Notes under the pieces: generated by a model
Told to the model about the DNA's origin: nothing
Database searches by the model: none
Seen by the model: the letters and a program-made list of their open reading frames with translations, nothing else
Shown here: piece after piece, positions 1 through 9,053 of the stretch
Numbering within the stretch: position 1 is the stretch's first letter
Layout: the number at the start of each line of letters is the position of its first letter
Position numbers and translations under genes: made by a program
Assembly (NCBI GenBank): GCA_003049465.1
Contig: PYSS01000242.1
Coordinates: 1 to 22,190, forward strand
Direction: 5' to 3'
DNA: 22,190 nt
Source of the DNA: Magnaporthiopsis rhizophila
Lineage: Eukaryota; Ascomycota; Sordariomycetes; Magnaporthales; Magnaporthaceae

Positions 1-104
1 CTATTAAGTTGATGGTGGTAAATGTTACTATCGGTTTCGGGATCTTTAATAGGCTTGTCGATGAGCTAGTCGCCGGGTTAGTTGCTGGGTTGAAAGCGCC
101 TTAA
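1..104. other. GC-richer island at the left edge, origin unknown
   Basis: This stretch is visibly richer in G+C than everything to its right and lacks the TA-rich decay pattern. It is open on both strands: a plus-strand frame from ATG at 12 to TAA at 102-104 (30 codons, ending in a VAGLVAGLKAP-like tail) and a minus-strand frame running off the left edge (Thr/Ser/Pro-rich, containing KIPKPIVTFT). I recognise neither. The compositional break near 104 coincides with the first sequence that aligns with the chromovirus integrase, so it may mark an insertion or deletion junction. Confidence 0.35.
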
Positions 105-645
105 TAATAAAAATACACGTTACAAAAATGACCAAATTATACAAGGATTTATAAAAAAAGCTGGAAAAGTTACAAAAATATATATCTATTTAGGCTAACA
201 AAAAGAGCTCGAAAAACTAACCTTTAAAAAAAGGAATAGCATTTATTTTTTATAATATAATATTAAAATAAAACGAGGAAATAATAAACTGAACCATAAA
301 AAATTCAAACTGTTCAGGATTAATAAAATAATTTTGCCAGTTAATTACGAACTTTAACTGCCGCTAATTATAAAAATCCATCCCATTGTTCATATTTCCC
401 TGTTAAAATTAGCACCGCCTGGTTTAAAAATCACGAAATTAATAAAAATCGATCCAAATTAGGAATAAAAATTTAAAAAAATCCTTAATAATAAAGTATG
501 TTACCGCAAATAATAATATTTGGTTAAAGAAGCAAAATAAAGCCACAAATATAACACGTGGAAAAAAAATCAAAATTTGAAAACTGCCAAAAAATTTTAT
601 AAAAATATCAGTAAAAGTATTTATAAAAAATTCAGCAAAAATTAA
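105..645 (+). pseudogene. Element 0: integrase C-terminus with GPY/F domain and chromodomain (decayed)
   Basis: This is the 3' end of a Ty3/gypsy chromovirus pol gene on the plus strand. From about 128 a frame reads MTKLYKDL*KKLEKLQKY, the helical segment after the integrase core. A small indel near 262 changes frame. From 274 a GPY/F-type region follows with KLNHKKFKLFRI, then PVNYEL and KIHPIVHISLL. The chromodomain runs from the DPN at 451 (N-K-V-C-Y-R-K, then YLVK, then YNTW) to TAA at 643-645. In-frame stops are mostly TAA/TAG where Gln is expected, as RIP would give. Chromodomains of this class bind histone marks and direct integration. The same order recurs on the minus strand at 2835-3240. 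The Trp expected after YLVK is not present here, which I cannot explain by C-to-T change alone. Confidence 0.85.
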
Positions 646-845
646 CAAAATTTTATTTTAATAGCATATTACCGCGCGTAGTAAAACATTATTATATTAA
701 AAGTTACACTAAAAATTAAACCTAAAACCTCCTGCTTTAAAAAAACAAATGCATTATTATTGCGCTATATAACTAAAAGAAAATTATTAAAAAATAATAA
801 TTAATTTAAAAAAAAAAACAAATAAGTTTAAGGTTTCAATTAACC
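646..845 (+). other. Element 0: 3' untranslated segment
   Basis: AT-rich sequence between the chromodomain stop and the antisense ORF relic. It aligns with the reverse complement of 2708-2834 of element 1, sharing for example an ATTATTGCG(C/T)TATATAA block near 757-772. No ORF of interest is seen; it belongs to the retrotransposon 3' region. Confidence 0.6.
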
Positions 846-1437
846 AAAAGATTAGCCCAACCCGGGAATAATAAAAAACTCGGAAAATGGAAAATTGAAA
901 AGGACCGGAGCCTAAACAGCCGCCTTTTTAGCCTTCTTCTGCTTAACCCGCTTCAGTTTTTCAGTATTATTAATCCTATAACAAATTGTATGAATTAATT
1001 TTTTTTGCTGCTATTTTTTTTATTTATAAAAATACTCGATTTTTGCATTCATTAATTAACGTTTTTTTTGCAGCCTTTAATTTTTCCTTCAAAAAAGCGT
1101 ATTAAATATTATAAATAAAAAAGTGCTTAAATAATGGGCTCAAAATGTTACAATAAAAGCAGCCAAAACAAACACACCGTTCGTAATGCAAACGGTTTTA
1201 AAAATATGCATTACACGAATATAAACCGTTAGCCTTACAATTGGAACAAAAAAGTATAAAAATAAAAAATGAAAAAATAAAAAAAAAATTTATCCTAACG
1301 AACGGTTAAAAACGACGGTTTATGCTTTTGCACCCAACCAAATATATTATCAAAAAAACAGGAATTAATAAAAAAAAAGGGATATTTACCAAACAAAGCA
1401 AAATAAAACTACAGGTATAGCCAAAAAAGCTTGGCCT
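846..1437 (-). pseudogene. Element 0: antisense ORF relic in the 3' region
   Basis: On the strand opposite to pol, this segment reads as a decayed protein that matches the equivalent segments of element 1 (2048-2707, plus) and element 2 (11899-12476, plus). Recognisable parts, N to C: a WVQKHKPSFLT-like stretch (about 1298-1351), a Lys-rich helical stretch (EKLKAAKKTLINE, about 1050-1095), then NNTEKLKRVKQKKAKKAA (915-968), then a Pro/Ser-rich tail (about 850-910). Frame changes occur in the A/T runs and several stops are TAA/TAG where Gln is likely. The family is not recognised with certainty; the basic coiled-coil tail and the WVQ..KP..LT block are loosely reminiscent of pogo/Fot1-type transposase C-termini, but that is a guess. 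It starts just inside the polypurine tract and may be read from the LTR side. Confidence 0.45.
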
Positions 1438-1452
1438 AAAAAAAGGACCTGG
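1438..1452 (+). other. Element 0: polypurine tract
   Basis: AAAAAAAGG followed by ACCTGG lies directly before the LTR start at 1453. The mirror site of element 1 reads GAAAAGGGGA then CCTAA before its LTR. Conservation of purine run plus ACCTRR spacer at two LTR edges supports its role as plus-strand primer site. Confidence 0.7.
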
Positions 1453-1558
1453 TATTATAACCATAATTAGCAAAAAATAAAAAAGCTGGGGTTAAACCCC
1501 AGCAAAATGCTTTTATCTCATAATTATAAAAGCTAAAAACCAAATAAGTAAAGCTAAA
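1453..1558 (+). repeat. Element 0: truncated 3' LTR (first ~106 bp)
   Basis: Begins TATTATAACC, the decayed form of TGTTACAACC seen at other LTR starts of this family. It aligns with the start of the plus-strand LTR at 19502 and with the reverse complement of the LTR ending at 11898. It stops abruptly at 1558, where an opposite-orientation LTR starts. The missing three quarters of the LTR are not found at the far side of element 1 or element 2. Confidence 0.75.
1485..1503. repeat. Conserved hairpin in the LTR
   Basis: GCTGGGG, five bases, CCCCAGC: a perfect 7-bp stem. The same hairpin occurs in the LTR at about 11850-11868 (GTTGGGG/CCCCAAC) and, less perfectly, near 19534-19553. Keeping a GC-rich palindrome in such decayed DNA suggests a structural or binding role in U3, or protection from mutation. 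Confidence 0.5.
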
Positions 1559-1769
1559 TGTTACAATCACAGGCCTTTTATTTCTAGGGTAGGGCACCTA
1601 AGGGCGGTATTAAGCAGTACTGGATTGCAAGGTCACCTTGCAAATAATCTGGGATCTGTTAGGAATATTATCTGTTACTGCTTGCCCAAAAGAACACTTT
1701 GGAGCTAATTTAAATTAATTAATGCCAAAACCTTAGTTAAAATTACCTTAATACCCGAATAATCCTGCC

Positions 1770-1778
1770 CTTTTTATA
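1770..1778 (-). promoter_or_regulatory. LTR1 TATA box
   Basis: Minus strand reads TATAAAAAGGG between the U3 repeats and the conserved downstream part. Equivalent TATA motifs lie at the same place in LTR2 (11661-11669), LTR3 (18538-18546) and LTR5 (19748-19756), which supports this as the element promoter. Confidence 0.55.
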
Positions 1779-1806
1779 ATTGGACAATCCCCTTATTAAA
1801 TTTTTT

Positions 1807-1930
1807 GAATCTGTAAATCTGCGAACAGATCCAAAAATCCTTTTTTTGGATCTGTGGATCTGCGGATAAATCCAAAGATCCCCTTTTTTTAAATTCATGG
1901 ATCTGCGGACAAATCCAAAAATCCCTTTTG
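1807..1930. repeat. LTR1 U3: three ~42-bp tandem repeats
   Basis: Three degenerate units begin near 1807, 1849 and 1892. Each contains ATCTGCG(G/A)A followed by ATCCAAA(A/G)ATCC and a T run, so GGATCT...AGATCC forms an inverted repeat within the unit. Tandem units in U3 upstream of the TATA box are typical of enhancer-like elements; the unit sequence differs from those in the other LTRs. Confidence 0.65.
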
Positions 1931-2037
1931 TATTACGTAACTTACCACATTACCCCGCCGCAAGGTTAAGGCACAGCATTAGGGGTTGGCCCTAGCCCTT
2001 CTATCCCCTCCGGGCATAGCATGGTCGTAACATTAGG

Positions 2038-2047
2038 TCCCCTTTTC
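2038..2047 (-). other. Element 1: polypurine tract
   Basis: Minus strand reads GAAAAGGGGA then CCTAA and the LTR end TGTTACGACC. It matches the site before the LTR at 1453. Confidence 0.7.
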
Positions 2048-2707
2048 AAAGCCAAACCCTTTTAGCCATAAGTGCACCCTTTTTCCCTTTTCTTATCTAT
2101 CGGTAAATCCTTTTTTTTCCTTTTTACCCACCCTAACCCTAACAAAATATCTGGTTAAATACAAAAACGCCCTTTCGCAAAAAAAACCTTTTAATACAAA
2201 AACCTGCTTATTTTGGTTTTTGCATTTTTTACCACAATATTTTCCTGTTTTTATTATTATAAAGTTTTTAAACGGGAGGAATATTTCGCTGCTTCCCAAA
2301 ACTTATCTTGTTATATAAAATACTTTCGTATTAACCGTTCTAAATGTAATATTTTTGGTTCTTTTTCTGCACAACTTTGTATTATCGGTTTTTAATACCA
2401 AAAATTAAAAAATAAGGTTAAAACGATAAAAAAAAGCGCCAAACGCTTAACAACCGTCGCAACCGTTTATAAAAACAAAAAAAACCTTTAGTTAAAAAAA
2501 AAACTTTATATTTTATTTTGTAATATTAATAATATGGAGGAATTAAAGCATATTAAACGGAAAAAGGCGATACAGGCAGGTTTACCAGCTTTAATTACCC
2601 CTTTTAATTTTCCTGCTTCCGATTTTGTTTTTTTACCTTCTGGTTACGGTGGGCTCGGGATTAATCCTAATTTTAACCTGCTTGCTTTTTTTAACCTGAT
2701 AAATTAA
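2048..2707 (+). pseudogene. Element 1: antisense ORF relic in the 3' region
   Basis: Plus-strand (opposite to pol) coding relic, the best preserved of three copies. A frame open from about 2193 to 2395 contains YIKYFRINRSKCNIF, matched by YIKCFCINRSKCNIF in element 2. After shifts in A runs it continues YQKLKNKVKTIKKSAKRL and a YKNKK block, and then MEELKHIKRKKAIQAG from ATG 2534 to TAA 2705-2707 (57 codons), ending in a Pro/Gly/Asn-rich tail. The basic block aligns with NNTEKLKRVKQKKAKKAA of element 0 and with KELKRIEQKKVTKTAA of element 2. I read it as a basic coiled-coil C-terminus of an unidentified protein. It fills almost the whole space between polypurine tract and pol stop. The start codon is unknown. 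Confidence 0.5.
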
Positions 2708-2834
2708 CAGGTTTTTAATAATTTTTTAAATTATATAACGCAATAATAACGTACCTTGATCTTTATCAAAAGGTTCTGGGTTTAACTTTTAATGCAACCT
2801 AATCAAATAAACAAAAGAATTTATACCCTTTTGT

Positions 2835-4230
2835 TTATTTGGCATGTTTTTTTTTACTAATTTCTTTACAGCTGCTTTTACCAATATTTTTATAAAACCT
2901 TCTGGCAATTTATAAAGTTTGTTTTTTTTCCTATATATTAAATTTATATCTGTATCCTGCCTATTTAATCAAATACAACCATTTGCGGTAACATATTTTA
3001 TTATTAAGGATTTTTTTTAATTTCCTACTTTTGGTTTGGATCGATTTTTATTAATTTTATACTTTTCAAACCAAGCAATACCGGTTGTAGAAAAAAAATA
3101 TAAAAAATAAAATAAAATTTCATAATTGGTAATAATTAAAATTCGTAATTAATTAGCAAAATTATTTTTTTAACCCTGAACGGTCCGAATTTTTTGTAAT
3201 CCAGCTTATTATTAAACCGTTTTATTTTAATATTGCAGCGCAAAAAATAAATGTTATCCCTTTCTTTAAAAATTGGTCCTTTAAGCCTTTTTTTTATTTA
3301 TTTGGGTAAATATATATTTCCGAAACTTTTTAAATTTTTTTTGCAAATTTTTTATATAATTTGGTTATTTTAATAACCTATATTTCCGTTACAAAAGTAT
3401 TTTTTTTTATTTTGGGTTTTTTGTATACCATAAATATAAATTTATAATTTGCAAAAAACGGGGTGATTTTTGTACTTTTATATACCGAATTATTATAAGC
3501 GAACTGGGCTATAAAAAATAATTATACCCAGTTATTTTAATTATAATTAATATAATAATATAAGTATTATTCCATAATTTAATTTGTTCGTTTTATTTAT
3601 TTATTTGTTTCAAAATAGTATATTGTTAATAATGCATGTTTTATTTCAATTATGGCCACCAAAACCCTCCAAAATTTGCTAATAAATAATTTATCTCGAT
3701 CCGTAATCAATTTATCGGGTATTTTATATTTTAAAATCACGTTCCTAAGAAAAATATATATTAATTTCGTGATATTGCTGCTTTCCTTAGAAAATGAAAA
3801 CAAAGCATATTTAATAAACCTATTTATTATTACCAAAATGCTATTATACTGGATATTTGTTAAAAAAATTTCGATTTGGAAAATTTAATTATAAAATTTA
3901 TCGTAATTTTTTGCCATACTTTATTAAACATTAATAAAGGCTAAAATAATTCGTAAAGCTTATATTTGTTAGCCTTATTTCTGGCACAACCTTTGCAATT
4001 TTTAATTAATTTTTAAATTATGGCTTGGATTTTGATACATTTATAATATTATTATAATCTTTTCCAAAATTTGGTTATTTTTTGGTATTTATAAGCCATT
4101 TAACCATAAATTTGCTGGATTTTTTCAGAAATTTATCCTTTTCAAAGCGTAATTTTTATTAGCACCTGCTATATTAAAACCAAAAACCTGTCTGATTTTT
4201 ATGTTAAAACCGTGTATATTTTTAGCAGTA
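2835..4230 (-). pseudogene. Element 1: integrase with GPY/F domain and chromodomain (decayed)
   Basis: Minus-strand C-terminal part of pol. The catalytic core is readable at 3597-3836: VIINRFIKYA (family VVVDRFTKYA-like, first catalytic Asp now Asn at 3822-3824), KLITDRDKLFISKFW (second Asp retained at 3699-3701), then YYFETNK*IKRTN where the catalytic Glu is Lys. Downstream come AQFAYNNS, the GPY/F region (KLDYKKFGPFRVKK) and a chromodomain from DPNQK at 3042: NNKICYRKWLYLIK*AGY, then FNI*E, ending TAA at 2835-2837. The two chromodomain Trp positions are stops, as expected from TGG under C-to-T mutation of the other strand. The zinc-binding HHCC part (about 3950-4200) is too decayed to define. 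Confidence 0.85.
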
Positions 4231-4884
4231 TTTCGTTTTTATAATCCGATCCGCAGTTTAAAGCATTTATTTATCCATTTTGTAACCCTTTTTTATATTT
4301 AATTTTAAAATTATAATTTTGGAAAAATTAATTTCACCGGATTTATTATTTATTTAGTATTGAGCAAATAATAAAATATACCAGGTTTTTATAATCCGTA
4401 TAAACCATTACTTAATAATTTATTTAGTACAAATATACTCTCCATTTTTTCAATACTTAAATAATAATCATAAGCTTTTTATTATGGATCGGATAATTTA
4501 GCTCCGGTCCGTTAAACTTATATAATAAAAAAATATAAAAATGCAGCTTTTTGCTATCGTTTTATTGGTTAAATTGGGCTTTAATTATAAAATCCAATAT
4601 ATTAATCTTAATTTCGAAAATTTATCTGGGTTTGGTAAAATTAATATTAATTTTTATATTATAATTTTTTGTAGCAAATTAAAAGCCTTTTATTTTTGTA
4701 TTCCTTAATGAAACAGGTAATTATTTTTGGTAAAATTTATAAATAAAAGTGCAATTTTGCTAAAATTCCGGATAAACCGTTAATAAAATTTTAAAAAACC
4801 CAAAAAACTTTGTACTTTTTTAATATTAATCTGTTTGGCTACTTTTTTATTACCTGTACCTTTTTTAATTTTATCCGTATTTAA
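4231..4884 (-). pseudogene. Element 1: RNase H and RT-RNase H connection (decayed)
   Basis: Minus strand, single copy within element 1. From high to low coordinates it starts with the RT thumb and connection remnants. Near 4468-4512 it has GAKLSDPQQKAYDYYL-like sequence (the Gln now stops), matching the LNYP..KEL..I block of Ty3-type RNase H. Near 4231-4330 it has FKIKYKKGLQNG*INALNCGSDY, matching the F.I.Y..G..N..ADALSR..D motif that ends this domain. RNase H removes the RNA template during reverse transcription. The right edge at 4885 is where the sequence repeated at 7799 begins, so this part was not duplicated. It is interrupted by many stops. Confidence 0.75.
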
Positions 4885-5940
4885 CCCGGTATAATTATAT
4901 ATTTTAAAAAAACTATTTCTTATATATGCTATACGCATTTTTCGGGCTTAATTAAAAGTTTTGCATTTTGCAATTATTGCAAAACCTTATATATATTTTT
5001 TTTATATTTTTTTAGTATTTTCGACAAAATCCGGATATTATTTAAATAAACAAATACAAAAATATCCAAATATTTTTATAATATATGATTAATTATCCGC
5101 TAAAATATGGCTGATACATTAATACATCCGAAAATCATCACCAGCAATTTGTACATTTCTAACCGGATTCGAAAAGCGGTTTTTTTTTTTTTAATTTTTA
5201 ACAAATTTTATATTTTGTATAAATCCAAAACCGTAAATTATATGGCTTTATCGAATCTATTTTGTAATTTATTAATAAAAAGCAAAAAATATCGATTTTT
5301 TAGTATAATTTTATTTAACGGATAATAATGAATATATATTTATTTTTTTCCATTTTTTTTGGGGACAAATAATATTCCATATTTCACAAAAAAAATCCAA
5401 TAATCGGATAATACTTTGTTTCAGGTTTTCCGTAAATTATTTTTGCAATAATTTTTATTATTTAGGGTTTAACCGGTACAATTTTTAATAATTAAATTAT
5501 ACTTTTTATTTAAACTTACTTTTGTAGTCGAATAATCCGTGTTTCGGAAATCCTGTTCCCAAACTTTTTTAAAACAGCCTCTAATATTAATAATACTTTT
5601 CGGAAATATTTTTTAGGTACTAATATGCTTATTAATCAAACGGATTATAATTTTGGTTATAATTTTTTATTGCTTCCGTTTTTTGGTTATTAATTTTGGT
5701 TTTACCTTTTTTTAGGTTATAATTTTGATTATAATTTTTTTTTATAATTTTATTTTTATTTTCGGGATTTTTTGTTATTAAGGCTAACGTTACCTGATAA
5801 ATGCAAATTTATTAATATAATTTGCCAAAATTAATTACCAAATTCTGCTATTATTATAATAATTTTGTTTGGCTTTTATTTTTCATAATCCGGGGCCTAT
5901 AATTATTAAGCTTTTTTATTTTCCGATAGTAACTTTTTTT
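4885..5940 (-). pseudogene. Element 1 copy A: reverse transcriptase (decayed)
   Basis: Minus-strand Ty3/gypsy RT. In order it reads LFDYKSKFK near 5525-5570 (the HxPYDHxIxL-like entry motif), YPLNKIILKNRYFLLFINKL near 5235-5330, FTVLDLYKI (the KLDL.GAYN motif with its catalytic Asp), LFESG (family YGLFEY), and VYLNNIRILSKIL at the active site. The YLDD motif is YLNN at 5037-5048: both catalytic Asp codons have become AAT. Stops replace Gln and Trp throughout. Beyond the duplication border the gene continues into RNase H at 4884. The 5590-5940 part is low-complexity linker towards protease, with a repeated TTATAATTTTGGTTATAA motif on the plus strand. Confidence 0.85.
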
Positions 5941-6240
5941 ATTAAATTTTTTCCAAAACCCAATTTATTAGGGGATTAAACTTTTTAAATTAGGGGAAAC
6001 CCAAAATTAAATCCTTTTTTTTTATATTTATATTATCCAGGATAATTTTATAAATTTTCCTTATAATTTTAAACCTGAATCGATTTATTTTTAAATTTGA
6101 TTATTTTATTATTATAAACAATTGATTTTTTTTTATAATTTTAAAACCGTATAGCTGTTATTTTTATTATATCGATATATTATATTTTATTATTATTTCT
6201 GGTGCAATATAATTTTTATTAAATCCATAATTAATTATTA
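5941..6240 (-). pseudogene. Element 1 copy A: retroviral-type aspartic protease (decayed)
   Basis: Minus strand. The active-site loop reads INYGFNKNYIAPE at about 6195-6232, where copy B has INCG; a fungal gypsy motif of the type ID[CS]G..(R/K)NFI..P is the likely ancestor, with catalytic Asp mutated to Asn. Downstream are FKII, then LDNINIKKKDLILGFP and NPLINW (5960-6030), the ILG.PWL..HNP.I.W block typical of this protease. It would cut Gag-Pol into mature proteins. Few stops interrupt the middle, which makes the reading reliable. Confidence 0.75.
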
Positions 6241-7583
6241 TTATTAACTGTTATTTTTATTACCTAATTACCTTTTTAATATAAGGTGGGTAATTATTTA
6301 TAATTTTTGCTAGGATCTTTTTAATTCGTTTTTTTATCCATACCGGGGCCTTATTTCGGTTAAACATTTTAATTTTTTGGCTTATACTGGTAACCGGGAT
6401 AAAATTATTCAATTTGCCAATTTTTGGCTTTTTTTTCGGTATACTACTTGCATTTTGCTTTTTTTGCAAACGTAATGCGGCAGTAACCCTGCCATACACG
6501 TTATAAAATAATAAAATACCGGGGCAAATATTATTGTTCCTTTGGTACGGTTGCATAATACAATTTGTTACTTAAGCAGCTGCTATTCCTATTTGGGCAA
6601 ACCTCGAAATCTTTTGCCGTTTTTTATTAGACACCAGTTGTTTTTTAGCTTTTTGGGCAAATGATTATTATAAGCATAATATAAACATTTTGCCCAAAAA
6701 ATTTCTGCATATCCTGGATTATTTATTGCCAAATCTTTATAATCCTTTTTAATTATATAATTTTGCTGCTACAGAAATGGATTGCTTTTTTAATACTGTA
6801 TTTAATATATATTTTTCTTATAATAAATAACGGTTTGGTTATTTTGGCCCTAGTTTAGGCACAAACTGTTATTTTTTATTGCAGGCATTTTGCGGTACAG
6901 TTTGCAATTTTGGGATTTTTCCGAATTATTGGGCCACATTTTGAGTAATAAATATGCTAATATTTTATAAATATAATATAAACCTTTTAATAGAATATTT
7001 TGTTTTTATCCCTAAATGTGGTGCATGTTTTTCTTTTGTTTATTATTTCGGTGCGTTATTTTTTGGATTTTTTGGGATTTTTTTTTGCGGATGCCCAAAA
7101 TTCGCCCAGCTTAAAATCCTTATTTTCTGGCCCTCTGGTTAAGTATATTTATCCAAACGGTTTTTGGTTAAGGCCTTTCCCTTTTTTGTCCCTGACCAAA
7201 ATATCCAATACTTTTTTTTGGGTCGATAACCCTTTAAATATCGATAGGGCCTGTTAAAATGCATTTCGTTTTTCTAATAGCGCCGTAATAAAATCCTTTT
7301 TTGCGGATTTCTTATATTCGGAATTTATCGGTATTTTGTCCGATTAATACGGTTATCCCGGTTTTTTTTAAAATTTTTCAGGGTTTTCCTTTTTCTGGGA
7401 TTGCAACCAGTCGATTTATCGGGTAACAGCCAGCCTTTCCTAAAAGTATTAACCTAACCCGTCCTTATTTAATTTATATGTGGGGCATTCGTTATTAAAA
7501 TAATAAATCCAGCTAAATAAGGCTCCTAAATATAAGGCTTTTTTTGGTTTATACATCGGGTAATTGCAAGCTATTTTTAAAAA
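6241..7583 (-). pseudogene. Element 1 copy A: unassigned segment between zinc knuckle and protease
   Basis: About 1.35 kb on the minus strand lies between the nucleocapsid knuckle and the protease, longer than the usual short linker in Ty3/gypsy elements. It includes an open stretch at 6260-6556 (98 codons, Lys-rich, with PVWIKKRIKKIL) and regions homologous to the longer open frames in copy B (9458-9817 and 9824-10105). No known motif is recognised. It is present in all copies that extend this far, so it is an original part of the family. Confidence 0.55.
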
Positions 7584-7798
7584 TAATCTTCTTTTAATAT
7601 ACCCTTATTATCCGTATTTAAAATATCCTCCGTTCTTGGTATTTTGTTATTTGATACATTTCTGGTTTTTGTGCTGTTTTTTTTTTGTTACTGGGGGTGT
7701 GTAACCCCTGTAAATAATCCATGGGTTTTGAATACGTTTTATACATAATAAACTATTGTTATCTGGCTTTTTTTTGGTTTGTTTTATTGTTTTGTTAT
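7584..7798 (-). pseudogene. Element 1 copy A: gag zinc knuckle, truncated gag
   Basis: Minus strand 7584-7625 reads YFKYG**GYIKRRL, the decayed CX2CX4HX4C nucleocapsid knuckle: both first Cys and the His are Tyr and the last position is changed. Upstream in element sense a short piece of the capsid-nucleocapsid linker remains. Homology then ends at about 7798, where RT sequence of copy B begins. The capsid part of this gag is therefore missing. Confidence 0.7.
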
Positions 7799-8850
7799 CC
7801 CGGTATAGTTACATATTTTAAAAAAACAATTTCCTGTATATGCTATGCATATTTTTCGGATTTAACCAGAAATTTTGCATTTTGTAATTTTTGCAAAATT
7901 TTATATATATTTTTTATATTTTTTTAGTATTTTTGAAAAAATTAGGATATTATTTAAATAAATAAATGCAAAAATAGTCAAGTATTTTTATAATATGTGG
8001 TTAATTATTCACTAAAATATAACTGGCGCATTAATAAGCCCAAAAATTATTATTAATAATTTGTACATTTTTAACCGGATTTGGAAAGCGGTTTTTTATT
8101 TATTTCTTTTTTTAATTTTTAATAAGTTATATATTTTGCATAATTTTAAAATTATAAATTATTTGGCCTTGTTAAATTTATTTTGCAATTTATTAATTAA
8201 AAATAAATAATACCGATCTTTTATTATGGTTTTATTTAATGGGCGGTAATTAATATATATTTGTTTTTTCCGTTTTTTTGACAATAAATAATATTTTATA
8301 TTTTACGAAAAAATTCAAAAATTGGATAATATTTTGTTATAGATTTTCCGGAAATCATTTTTGCAATAGTTTTTATTATTTGGGGTTTAACTAATATAAT
8401 CTTTGGTAATTAAATTATGCTTTCGGTTTAAGCTTAATTTTATAATCAAATGGTTTATATTCCGGAAATCCTATTCCCAAACTTTTTTGCAACAGTTTTA
8501 ATACCGATAATACTTTTTAAAAACATTTTTCAGGTGCTAATATACCTATTTATCAGGCGGATTATAATTTTGGTTATAATTTTTTATTATTTTTATCTTT
8601 TAATTATTAATTTTGGTTATACCTTTTTTTAAATTATAATTTTGGTTATAATTTTTTTATAATTTTGCTTTTATTTTTTGGATATTTTGCTATTAAGGCT
8701 AATATTGCCTGATAATTATAAATTTATTAGTGCAATTTGCTAGGATTAATTGCTAAATCCTGCTATTATTATAATAATTTTATTTGGCTTTTGTTTTTTA
8801 TAATTTAGGGTTTATAATTATTAGGCTTTTTTATTTTCCGATAATAACTT
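7799..8850 (-). pseudogene. Element 1 copy B: 5' part of reverse transcriptase (truncated, decayed)
   Basis: Minus strand. The active site reads IYLNNILIFSKIL with YLNN at 7949-7960, again both Asp changed to Asn. The YPL.KI..KNRY motif and the entry block are present in decayed form towards 8450. The gene is cut at 7799, about 50 codons past the active site, so it lacks thumb, RNase H and integrase; these exist only downstream of copy A. The linker towards protease shows the same TTATAATTTTGGTTATAA repeats as copy A. Confidence 0.75.
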
Positions 8851-9053
8851 TTTTATTAGATTTCCTCCGAAACCCAATTTATTAAGGAATTAACCTTTTT
8901 AAATTAGGGGAAACCCAAAATTTAAATTTTCTTTTATATTTATAATATTTAGGATAATTTTGCAAATTTTCCTTATAATTTTAAACCTGAATCGATCTGT
9001 TTTTAAATTAATTATTTTATTATAATATAATTTTTGTTAAATCCGCAATTAAT
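8851..9053 (-). pseudogene. Element 1 copy B: aspartic protease with internal deletion
   Basis: Minus strand. The active-site loop INCGFNKNYI lies at about 9021-9053 with Asp to Asn. Cys is retained where copy A has Tyr, which shows that the original loop was DCG. About 90 bp after the loop are missing relative to copy A (6115-6215). The sequence then resumes with the FKIIRKI block and the LGFP..FKKVN..INW block near 8870-8925. Confidence 0.7.

Larger units (their letters stand above)
1559..2032 (-). repeat. Element 1: 3' LTR (LTR1), 474 bp
   Basis: Starts TGTTACAATC and ends GTCGTAACA on the plus strand, with the TG...CA ends usual for LTRs. It aligns along most of its length with 11449-11898, 18324-18778 and the reverse complement of 19502-19968. 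Compared with the others it keeps relatively many C/G bases and its terminal TG/CA are unmutated, so it may be younger or less RIPped. U3 holds three ~42-bp repeats not present in the other LTRs. Confidence 0.85.
4885..7798 (-). repeat. Duplicated segment, copy A (RT to end of gag)
   Basis: First of two tandem direct copies, offset about 2.91 kb. Both begin at CCCGGTATA (4885 and 7799) and can be followed block by block, for example AAAATATGGCTG at 5102 with AAAATATAACTG at 8015, and the zinc knuckle at 7584 with that at 10486. Copy A stops in gag, upstream in element sense of the knuckle. Element 2 holds this segment once (about 14611-17570), so single copy is the normal state. Confidence 0.8.

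Noticed and set aside
439..648. Minus-strand open frame of 69 codons rich in Phe and Ile
   Set aside because: It lies opposite the chromodomain, whose plus-strand reading is clearly recognisable.
1177..1305. Inverted repeat CCGTTCGT...ACGAACGG, with a nested ATGCA/TGCAT hairpin, resembling a small MITE
   Set aside because: It lies inside the antisense ORF relic that aligns with the other element copies, the arms are only 8 bp, and no target duplication is visible.
2131..2143. Telomere-like CCCTAACCCTAAC
   Set aside because: Only two units, inside the 3' region of element 1, with retrotransposon homology on both sides; no telomeric context.
5630..5770. Repeated TTATAATTTTGGTTATAA motifs, considered as a satellite or CRISPR-like array
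   Set aside because: The spacing is irregular, the units merge into each other and the same run recurs at the homologous place in the other copies, so it is low-complexity linker sequence of pol.
7000..7257. Plus-strand open frame of 85 codons rich in Phe and Leu
   Set aside because: It is the complement of the decayed Gag-Pol segment; similar T-run-driven frames occur opposite the coding strand throughout and are not conserved between copies.
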